DNA of 64,000 nucleotides, from NCBI RefSeq assembly GCF_019216885.1, contig NZ_JAAQRC020000001.1, forward strand, positions 4,064,001 to 4,128,000, read 5' to 3'. The stretch is from Methylobacterium sp. SyP6R. Its GTDB lineage: Bacteria > Pseudomonadota > Alphaproteobacteria > Rhizobiales > Beijerinckiaceae. This document shows positions 56,192 to 64,000 of this stretch, piece by piece. The notes under the pieces were generated by a model. It was not told the DNA's origin and ran no database searches. It saw nothing but the letters and a program-made list of their open reading frames with translations. Every line of letters starts with the position of its first letter. The first letter of the stretch is position 1. The translations under genes were made by a program, and so were the position numbers.

Positions 56192-57082
56192 TCAATACGT
56201 CCAGCGCTGCGCCTTCGCGACGAGGAAATCCCGAAAAGCCTGGACGCGGGCGACCGTCCGCATCTCCTCGGCATAGACGAGGTAGCTCTCGAGGTTCGGC
56301 ATCTCGTAGTCGCGCAGCACCTGAACCAGCTGCTCGTTTCCATCCGCCACGTAGTCCGGCAGGATGCCGATCCCGGCGCCGGTCTCGACCGCGAGCTGCA
56401 AAGCCGAGATGTTGTTGACCGTGAAGTGGATGGTGCGGTGCTCGCGCCCCTCGCGGCCGACGGTGGCGAGCCAGTGGGTCGCCATCAGGTAGGAGGGCTG
56501 ATCGCCGCCGAACGAGACCAGGCGGTGCTTGTCGAGATCGTCGATCGTCTTCGGCTCGCCGAACCGCTTCACGTATTCGAGCGAAGCGAAGACATGGTAA
56601 TGTACGGTGAAAAGCCGACGCTGGATCAGGTCGGGCTGGGCCGGGCGGCGCAGGCGGATCGCCACGTCGGCCTCGCGCATCGCGAGGTCCAGTTCCTCGT
56701 TGGTGAGGATCAGCTCGACGCGCACATCCGGGTGCAGGTCGAGGAATTCGGCGACCCGCTGGGCGAGCCAGGCGGTGCCCAAGCCCACCGTCGTCGTCAC
56801 CTTGAGGTCGCCCGAGGGGCGCTCGCTGGTCTCGACGAGGCGCGCCCGCGTGGTCTCCAGCCGCATCTTCATGTCCCGGGCGGCCCGGAACAGGAGATCG
56901 CCCTGCTCGGTCAGGATCAGCCCGCGGGCGTGGCGGTGGAACAGCGGCGCCTTCAGTTCCCGTTCGAGGGCGCTGATCTGGCGGCTGACCGCCGACTGGC
57001 TGAGCCCGATATCGTCGCCCGCCTTGGTGAAGCTGCCGGCTTCGGCGACGTTGAGGAAAATCCGGATCTTGTCCCAGTCCAC
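56192..57082 (-). CDS. lsrB: LysR-family regulator of LsrB/VtlR type
   Basis: 296 residues from a GTG at 57080-57082 giving (M)DWDKIRIFLNVAEAGSF. The winged helix is LSQSAVSRQISALERELKAP, with FHRHARGLILTEQGDLLF after it. The effector domain shares LKVTTTVGLGTAWL and DLIQRRLFTVHYHVFA with LsrB of Sinorhizobium and VtlR of Agrobacterium/Brucella, which control envelope and stress genes and small RNAs. The adjacent trxB is the conserved neighbour. Our protein contains no Cys, although redox-active Cys are reported for Sinorhizobium LsrB. Confidence 0.85.
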   Translation of the reverse strand: MDWDKIRIFLNVAEAGSFTKAGDDIGLSQSAVSRQISALERELKAPLFHRHARGLILTEQGDLLFRAARDMKMRLETTRARLVETSERPSGDLKVTTTVGLGTAWLAQRVAEFLDLHPDVRVELILTNEELDLAMREADVAIRLRRPAQPDLIQRRLFTVHYHVFASLEYVKRFGEPKTIDDLDKHRLVSFGGDQPSYLMATHWLATVGREGREHRTIHFTVNNISALQLAVETGAGIGILPDYVADGNEQLVQVLRDYEMPNLESYLVYAEEMRTVARVQAFRDFLVAKAQRWTY

Positions 57083-57194
57083 GGCCGTCAAACCCCTCGC
57101 CAGAGCCCCGGCCGGCTGGTTTCGAGCCGGTGAGTTCAGAGCGAACGCCACAAGGCCGGAACCGGGGCTCATCCCCGGCCCCGGTACAATTCTC

Positions 57195-58187
57195 CTACTC
57201 GGCCGCGGCCTGGCGCGGCGCTTCGCCGATCGCCAGGTTGGCCAGGTACTTCTCCGCCTCGAGAGCGGCCATGCAGCCCATCCCGGCGGCGGTGATCGCC
57301 TGCCGGTAGACGTCGTCGGTCACGTCGCCGGCGGCGAACACCCCGGGGATCGCCGTCATGGCGGTGCCGGGCGTGACTTCCAGGTAGCCGCCGGCCCGGA
57401 AGGGCAACTGCCCCTCGAACACGGCCGTGGCCGGCTGGTGGCCGATGGCGACGAACACGCCGTCGGCCTTGCGCTCGGTGATCGCGCCGCCGACCGTGTC
57501 GCGCAGACGGACATGGGTGACCGAGGGGGCCGGCTTGTCCTGGCCGCAGATCTCCTCGATCGCGTGATTCCACACCACCTCGACGTTCGGATGCTTGAAC
57601 AGGCGCTCCTGCAGGATGCGTTCGGCCCTGAACGTGTCGCGGCGGTGGACCACCGTGACCTTGGAGGCGAGATTGGCGAGGTAGAGCGCTTCCTCGACCG
57701 CGGTGTTGCCGCCGCCGACGACCACGACCTCCTTGCCCCGGAAGAAGAACCCGTCGCAGGTGGCGCAGGCCGAGACGCCGAAGCCCTGGAACTTCGCCTC
57801 GGAGGGCAGGCCGAGCCACTTCGCCTGGGCGCCGGTGGCGATGATGAGCGCGTCGCAGGTGAAGACGGCACCCGAATCCGCCTCGAGCCGGAACGGCCTT
57901 TGCGAGAGATCGACCTTGGCGATGTATTCCGAGACGATCCGCGTGCCGACATGCTCGGCCTGGAGGCGCATCTGCTCCATCAGCCACGGGCCCTGGATCG
58001 CCTCGGCGAAGCCCGGATAGTTCTCGACGTCGGTGGTGATCATCAGCTGGCCGCCGGGCTGGAAGCCCGAGATCAGCAGCGGCTCGACCATGGCGCGGGC
58101 GGCGTAGATCGCGGCGGTGTATCCGGCCGGGCCGGAGCCGACGATCACGAGCTTCTCGTGCTGGGGAGCCTGCTTGGTCGTGGACAT
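57195..58187 (-). CDS. trxB: Thioredoxin-disulfide reductase
   Basis: 330 residues. TrxB reduces thioredoxin with NADPH. FAD-binding [34 protein letters not shown], the redox CATC in [13 protein letters not shown], the NADPH-binding [20 protein letters not shown] and the C-terminal [20 protein letters not shown] are all present. I chose the ATG at 58187 ([17 protein letters not shown]). The lsrB-like gene follows in the same direction about 110 bp downstream. Confidence 0.96.
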   Translation of the reverse strand: MSTTKQAPQHEKLVIVGSGPAGYTAAIYAARAMVEPLLISGFQPGGQLMITTDVENYPGFAEAIQGPWLMEQMRLQAEHVGTRIVSEYIAKVDLSQRPFRLEADSGAVFTCDALIIATGAQAKWLGLPSEAKFQGFGVSACATCDGFFFRGKEVVVVGGGNTAVEEALYLANLASKVTVVHRRDTFRAERILQERLFKHPNVEVVWNHAIEEICGQDKPAPSVTHVRLRDTVGGAITERKADGVFVAIGHQPATAVFEGQLPFRAGGYLEVTPGTAMTAIPGVFAAGDVTDDVYRQAITAAGMGCMAALEAEKYLANLAIGEAPRQAAAE

Positions 58188-58218
58188 AAGGATCTCCGGG
58201 GCTGCCGCCGAGCGGGCC

Positions 58219-59301
58219 TCAGGAGGCCGTCCGGCGGGCGAGCGCGTCGCGATGCCCGATATAGGCATTCGCCACAGCCTGCGCGATCGCGAGTGTCATG
58301 TCTAAGGGCTTGGACCGTAACGGTTCAACCCGTCCCGTGAAAGGATGCACAGGTCCGTGCCGTTTCAGCGCGTCGTACAGCGTGTGATGGCGTTGATAGA
58401 GGTTGTGCGGCTCGAACAACCGGACCGGGACGCCGGCGGCACAGGCCTCCGTCACCATGTTGGCCGAGTCGGCCGTCGCCACGATCGTGTCGGCGAGGGC
58501 CAGGAGGGCGAGATAGGGGTTCTCGCCGCTGCCGTCCCAGAAGAAGCCGCCATGCCGGCGGGCGAGATCCGCAAGCGCCGCCCGTAAGCGGTCCGGCGTG
58601 CGCCGCGACGTGGTGATCATCAGGCTCGCCTCGCCGGCCAGGCGCTCCAGCCCGGCGAGAAGGTTTCGCGCGTCCTCGTTAGAGAAGCGCCCGTGCCGGC
58701 TGTCACCGCCGACCAGCACCGCGGCGCGGGGGCGGGGGAGGGCGGCGAGCCGCGGATCGGGATGGTGTCGCGCGGCGGCGAGGCGGTCGGGCGAGACCGG
58801 GTGCGGGCCGGTCTCGGTCACGATCACGTTCGCACCGCGCAAGGAATCGTGTGCCGGCACCCAGATCAGGTCGGCGGCCCGGGGGCCGATGCGCGGATCG
58901 CGCAGGAAGACCGTGAAGGTTTCGTTCCTCGAACGACGCTTGACCGCGCGGAGCGCCGGCACCGCCCGGCGGCCGGTGGCGATGGCGAGATCGGGCAAGG
59001 GCGGCGTCAGCGCCCGCTCGCGCGGATCCGCTGGGCCGCGGGGCGCGAGCCAGGAGAAGGGCGGGCGCGGCGCGACAACCCGCTCCTGCGCCACCACGCC
59101 CAACGCCGCGGCGAGGCCACGGCAGGGCGCGAGGTCGCCGGCCTTGCCGTCGGTGATCAGCCAGGCCGTGGTGCCGGCCGGCAGAAGGGGAGAGGGGGAG
59201 GCCACGATGCGGCGATGTGGCGGCGGGGCAAGCGCTGTCAAGGCTCGGGCGAAGGCGGACCGGGAATTCCGGGGCAGGCAGCGGGCAGGACGCTCGACCA
59301 T
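58219..59301 (-). CDS. ELM1-family protein (mitochondrial fission ELM1-like, DUF1022)
   Basis: About 360 residues. [20 protein letters not shown] is the family start; [31 protein letters not shown] and [20 protein letters not shown] with [19 protein letters not shown] are the conserved core, which resembles a glycosyltransferase-like fold. Plant ELM1 works in mitochondrial fission, but the role of bacterial members is unknown. The start is uncertain: ATG at 59301 or GTG at 59205. It is about 30 bp upstream of trxB on the same strand. Confidence 0.83.
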   Translation of the reverse strand: MVERPARCLPRNSRSAFARALTALAPPPHRRIVASPSPLLPAGTTAWLITDGKAGDLAPCRGLAAALGVVAQERVVAPRPPFSWLAPRGPADPRERALTPPLPDLAIATGRRAVPALRAVKRRSRNETFTVFLRDPRIGPRAADLIWVPAHDSLRGANVIVTETGPHPVSPDRLAAARHHPDPRLAALPRPRAAVLVGGDSRHGRFSNEDARNLLAGLERLAGEASLMITTSRRTPDRLRAALADLARRHGGFFWDGSGENPYLALLALADTIVATADSANMVTEACAAGVPVRLFEPHNLYQRHHTLYDALKRHGPVHPFTGRVEPLRSKPLDMTLAIAQAVANAYIGHRDALARRTAS

Positions 59302-59457
59302 CGATCAGCGCCGCCCGCCCCGCCAAGTCCCGCGGGTGCCGCAGGCTTGAGCTTGACGCGCCGAATCGGCTGGGCCACCCTCTCTCAGGTCAAGCACTCG
59401 ACAGGCTCCTCGCGGCCCCCGCGGGGAGCCTTCTCCGTTGAAGGACGGCGCGTCCGC

Positions 59458-60708
<1,251 letters not shown>

Positions 60709-60742
60709 CATCGCCCGATGGCGCCGCCAAACACCCCTGGAG

Positions 60743-61978
60743 ATGCCCGTGCCTGAGTTTTCGACCGCCCGCAGCCTGCTCTCGGCTCGCGCAGTGCGCG
60801 CCCGCGCCGAGACCCTGCTCAAGGCCGGACTCGACGGGCAGCTCGACCATTTCGTCGTCGATCTCGATCGCCTGGGGGCTTGCGCCGACGCGGTGGTCGA
60901 GACCATCCGCGAGGCCTATCCCGACCTCGCCATCCCGTATCACGCCCGCTGGCGCCATTTCTCGGTCGGCGGATTCGAGCGCTGGGGCTCCCTCGTCCAC
61001 GCAGCCCCCTTCGAGGACCCGGCCGAGCAGGCCCGGGCCGCCTTCGACCTCGTGGTGGTGAGCGTGCTGCTGGATGCCGGCGCCGGCCCGACCTGGCGCT
61101 ACGAGGAGGGCCGCACCGGCGAGACCTATGCCCGCTCCGAGGGGCTGGCGGTGGCGAGCTTCGACATGTTCGTGTCGGGCCTGTTCTCCTCAGCGCCCGA
61201 GGATCCGTTCCGGGCCGATGCCCGCGCGCTCGCGACCCTGACCGAGGCGGAGCTCGCCGACGGCTTCCAGGTCTCGCCGACCAACCCGCTCGTCGGCCTG
61301 TCCGGCCGCACCGCGCTCCTCAACCGCCTCGGCCAGGTCGCGGCGGCCGACCCGGAGGGCTTCGGGCCGGATGCCCGCCCCGGCTTCCTGTTCGACCGGA
61401 TCAAGGCCAAGGCTCATGATAGCGCCGTCTCGGCCGAGGCGGTGCTGGAGGTGCTGCTGACCCATCTCGGACCGATCTGGCCCGGCCGCATCGTCCTCGA
61501 TGGGGTCGACCTCGGCGACACCTGGCGGCACCCGCTCGCCGGCGGCACCGGTCCGACGGAGGGGCTGGTCCCGTTCCACAAGCTGTCGCAGTGGCTGGCC
61601 TATTCGCTGCTGGAGCCGCTGGAGGAGGCGGGCCTGACCGTCACCGGCCTCGACGCCCTGACCGGCCTGCCCGAATACCGCAATGGCGGCCTGTTCCTCG
61701 ATACCGGGGTGCTGGCCCTGCGCCGGCCCGAGGAGGCGAAGGTGGCGCACCCGGTCGAGTCGCGCCTCGTCGTCGAGTGGCGGGCGCTCACCGTGGCGCT
61801 TCTCGACCGGCTGGCGCCGCTGGTGCGCCAGAGGCTGGAGATCGAGGACCCGGCCGACCTGCCGCTCGCCAAGGTGCTGGAGGGCGGCACCTGGGCCACC
61901 GGCCGGCGGCTCGCCAAATCCCTGCGGCCGGAGGGTGCGCCGCCTCTCGCCATCGCGAGCGACGGCACCGTATTCTGA
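60743..61978 (+). CDS. URC4/Urg3 family protein (DUF1688)
   Basis: 411 residues. [20 protein letters not shown] and the segments [51 protein letters not shown] and [16 protein letters not shown] belong to DUF1688, known as URC4 in Lachancea kluyveri and Urg3 in fission yeast. It is required for uracil catabolism, but its reaction is unknown. CTGGAG precedes the ATG at 60743, 34 bp after the cyclohydrolase-like gene. Confidence 0.9.
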   Translation: MPVPEFSTARSLLSARAVRARAETLLKAGLDGQLDHFVVDLDRLGACADAVVETIREAYPDLAIPYHARWRHFSVGGFERWGSLVHAAPFEDPAEQARAAFDLVVVSVLLDAGAGPTWRYEEGRTGETYARSEGLAVASFDMFVSGLFSSAPEDPFRADARALATLTEAELADGFQVSPTNPLVGLSGRTALLNRLGQVAAADPEGFGPDARPGFLFDRIKAKAHDSAVSAEAVLEVLLTHLGPIWPGRIVLDGVDLGDTWRHPLAGGTGPTEGLVPFHKLSQWLAYSLLEPLEEAGLTVTGLDALTGLPEYRNGGLFLDTGVLALRRPEEAKVAHPVESRLVVEWRALTVALLDRLAPLVRQRLEIEDPADLPLAKVLEGGTWATGRRLAKSLRPEGAPPLAIASDGTVF

Positions 61979-62013
61979 AAGACTTGAGCGTGATCGTGAA
62001 CGGGGAGACGGCG

Positions 62014-62676
62014 ATGCAGGGTGCGGGTGCGCGCGGGGAGACGGGGGTGGCGCCGGTCACGGTGGTCGATCACCCGCTGGTGCAGCACAAGCTGACCCTG
62101 ATGCGGGACAAGGCCCGCTCGACCAAGGGCTTCCGCCAGCTCCTGAACGAGGTCGGGATGCTGCTGGCCTACGAGGTCACCCGCGACCTGCCGCTGGAGC
62201 CGGTCGAGATCGAGACCCCGCTGGTGACGATGCAGGGCGCGCAGATCGCCGGCAAGAAGCTCGTCCTGGCGCCGATCCTGCGCGCCGGTGTCGGCTTCCT
62301 CGACGGGATGCTGTCGCTCCTGCCCTCCGCCCGCGTCGCCCATATCGGCCTCTACCGCGATCCGGATTCGCTGGAGGCGGTGGAATACTACTTCAAGGCC
62401 CCGTCCGACCTCGCCGACCGCACCGTGCTGGTCCTCGACCCGATGCTGGCGACGGCGAACTCGGCGGTGGCCGCGGTCGACCGGCTGAAGGAGCGCGGCG
62501 CCCGCGACCTGCGCTTCGTCTGCCTGCTCGCCGCGCCGGAGGGGCTGGCCAAGTTCCAGGGTTCGCATCCCGACGTGCCGGTCTGGACCGCCTCGATCGA
62601 CAGCCACCTCAACGAGCACGGCTACATCTTGCCGGGCCTCGGCGATGCCGGCGACCGGATGTACGGGACGCGCTGA
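62014..62676 (+). CDS. upp: Uracil phosphoribosyltransferase (URC6-type context)
   Basis: 220 residues. It joins uracil and PRPP to [39 protein letters not shown], the uracil-binding [18 protein letters not shown] end and the PRPP loop [14 protein letters not shown] are visible; the loop usually reads ATGGS, so two positions differ. I chose the ATG at 62014, 6 bp after GGGGAG, although TTG at 61984 and GTG at 61990 are in frame. It ends the three-gene URC-like operon. Confidence 0.9.
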   Translation: MQGAGARGETGVAPVTVVDHPLVQHKLTLMRDKARSTKGFRQLLNEVGMLLAYEVTRDLPLEPVEIETPLVTMQGAQIAGKKLVLAPILRAGVGFLDGMLSLLPSARVAHIGLYRDPDSLEAVEYYFKAPSDLADRTVLVLDPMLATANSAVAAVDRLKERGARDLRFVCLLAAPEGLAKFQGSHPDVPVWTASIDSHLNEHGYILPGLGDAGDRMYGTR

Positions 62677-62742
62677 CCCCTTGCCGCTGGCGTACCGGCG
62701 CGGCAGGTAAGGGCGCACATCCCGTCAATGCGGAGCCGCCCC

Positions 62743-63750
62743 ATGCCGTCGATCCCCGCCACCATGCGCCAGGTCCGCTTCAACGGGGCCGGCGGTCCGG
62801 AGGTGATCGGGATCGAGACCGTGCCGGTGCCCCGCCCGGGCCCGAACCAGGTGCTGGTCGAGGTCGTGGCGGCGGGCGTGAACCGGCCCGATTGCCAGCA
62901 GCGTGCCGGCAAGTATCCGCCGCCGCCCGGGGCCACCGAGGTGCCGGGGCTGGAGATCGCCGGACGCGTCGTCGCGCTCGGTGAAGGCGTCACCGGTCTT
63001 GCCGAGGGCCAGGAGGTCTGTGCGCTGACGATCAGCGGCGGCTATGCCGAATATTGCGTGGCGGAAGCCGCGCTCTGCCTGCCGAAGCCCGGCCCGCTCT
63101 CGCTCGTCGAGGCGGCGGGCCTGCCGGAGAATTACTGGACGGTCTGGACCAACGTGTTCGAGCGCGGCCGCCTGCACAAGGGCGAGCGCTTCCTGGTCCA
63201 TGGCGGGTCGAGCGGCATCGGCTCGACGGCGATCCAGCTCGCCAAGCGGTTCGGCGCCGAGGTCTTCGCCACCGCCGGCTCGGCCGAGAAATGCGCCTTC
63301 TGCGAATCGCTCGGCGCCGACCACGCGATCAATTACCGCGAGGCGGATTTCGCCGCGGAGGTGAAGCGGCTCACCGACGGCAAGGGGGTCGACGTGATCC
63401 TCGACATGGTCGGCGCCGCCTATCTGGAGCGCAACCTGAAGTCCCTGGCCCTCGAAGGCCGGCTCGTCATCATCGCCTTCCTGCAGGGCTTCCAGGCCGA
63501 GAACCTCAACCTGACGCCGATCATGATCCGGCGCCTGACCGTCACCGGCTCGACCTTGCGCCCCCGCACCGTGGCGCAGAAGGCCGCGATCGCCGAGGGC
63601 TTGCGCAAGGAGGTCTGGCCGCTGCTGGAATCCGGCACCGTGAAGCCGGTGATCCACGCCACCTTCCCGCTCGACGAGGCGCGGGCGGCGCACGAACTGA
63701 TGGAATCGAGCGCCCATCTCGGCAAGATCATGCTGCTGACCGGCAAGTAG
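62743..63750 (+). CDS. NAD(P)H:quinone oxidoreductase, PIG3 family
   Basis: 335 residues of the zinc-free medium-chain dehydrogenase type. The N-terminus MRQVRFNGAGGPEVIGIETV and AGVNRPDCQQRAGKYPPPPG are characteristic of the PIG3 quinone oxidoreductase subfamily. The cofactor fold is FLVHGGSSGIGSTAIQLAK with FATAGSAEKC. No zinc ligands are present. ATG at 62728 is an alternative start; GCGGAG favours 62743. It follows upp by 66 bp and might be cotranscribed, but a link to uracil breakdown is not shown. Confidence 0.9.
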   Translation: MPSIPATMRQVRFNGAGGPEVIGIETVPVPRPGPNQVLVEVVAAGVNRPDCQQRAGKYPPPPGATEVPGLEIAGRVVALGEGVTGLAEGQEVCALTISGGYAEYCVAEAALCLPKPGPLSLVEAAGLPENYWTVWTNVFERGRLHKGERFLVHGGSSGIGSTAIQLAKRFGAEVFATAGSAEKCAFCESLGADHAINYREADFAAEVKRLTDGKGVDVILDMVGAAYLERNLKSLALEGRLVIIAFLQGFQAENLNLTPIMIRRLTVTGSTLRPRTVAQKAAIAEGLRKEVWPLLESGTVKPVIHATFPLDEARAAHELMESSAHLGKIMLLTGK

Positions 63751-63890
63751 AGCGAGGGGCCAAGCGGCGCGCGCGGCATCCGGGCGCGCCGGAAGCCCGA
63801 CCCAGGAACCTCGGCCGATCGGTGACGTTGCCCGACACACCGTTCATCGCTCGGCGCCACGCCCGCCGTGCTTCAAGCCCGAGGTTCCCC

Positions 63891-64000
63891 ATGGACAACA
63901 ACCGCACCGTCGAGACCCCGACCGCGGCCCGCCAGGGCGCGAAGGGACGCCCCGTCCTCTACGTGCTTCTCGGAAGCCTCGCCCTCCTGGCGGTCGCCAT
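63891..64000 (+). CDS. Partial gene: N-terminus of a membrane or exported protein
   Basis: Only the first 36 codons are in the window. After a polar start (MDNNRTVETPTAARQGAKG) a hydrophobic segment VLYVLLGSLALLAVA begins, so it is probably a single-pass or exported protein. No family can be named from this piece. CGAGG lies upstream. Confidence 0.5.
   Translation, partial: MDNNRTVETPTAARQGAKGRPVLYVLLGSLALLAVA

Overview
This window looks like part of an alphaproteobacterial chromosome, most probably Methylobacterium or a close relative. The base composition is very GC-rich and start codons are often GTG or TTG. The histidine cluster order (hisB, a DUF2628 membrane protein, hisH, hisA, hisF, hisE, coaA), RcdA, MucR, an LsrB/VtlR-type regulator beside trxB, DUF29 proteins, a GCG_CRPN-type secreted protein and a lanmodulin-like EF-hand protein all point the same way. 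Nearly all genes are housekeeping or envelope genes. I see no prophage, intact insertion sequence, CRISPR array or rRNA operon.

Layout. 0.3-6.4 kb: histidine biosynthesis genes ending in pantothenate kinase; the hisA-hisF gap holds two tandem DUF29 genes separated by a 35-codon hisF/hisA chimeric remnant. 6.4-8.3 kb: a candidate small RNA behind a CtrA-type box, then rcdA, a bidirectional terminator and rpmE (L31 with an unusual N-terminal extension). 8.4-14.6 kb: an ABC exporter, repeats, then a leftward set fau-ymdB-motA-like-motB-like with a probable 6S RNA upstream of fau. 14.9-21.3 kb: MAPEG protein, a small lipoprotein, an RsmB-type methyltransferase, two alpha/beta hydrolases and guaA. 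21.5-30.4 kb: a PAS-GGDEF-EAL protein, an orphan TRAP solute-binding protein, an acyltransferase, secreted proteins, and a divergent EamA/MocR pair whose regulator runs into tRNA-Leu(CAA). 30.5-36.9 kb: a FUSC/DUF1656/HlyD efflux operon, a zinc dehydrogenase and small genes. 37.0-48.7 kb: a broken inositol-3-phosphate synthase remnant, a NarK-like MFS transporter, comF, an Mrr-like nuclease, mucR, an adenylate cyclase, the lanmodulin-like gene, a CorC/CNNM protein and purH. 48.8-58.2 kb: DUF3422, a GNAT/DUF1778 toxin-antitoxin pair, acetate uptake and activation (actP-DUF485, acs), lsrB-like and trxB. 58.2-64 kb: an ELM1-family protein, then a three-gene operon (GTP cyclohydrolase II-like, DUF1688, uracil phosphoribosyltransferase) that matches the URC pyrimidine-degradation gene set, a quinone oxidoreductase and the start of one more gene.

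The gaps carry several families of structured dispersed repeats. In two families the hairpin arms differ between copies while self-complementarity is kept, so structure rather than sequence appears conserved. The items most worth a second look are the lanmodulin-like protein with two variant metal loops, the URC-type operon, the variable-hairpin repeats, the CtrA-box small RNA candidate beside rcdA, and the hisF/hisA chimeric remnant.
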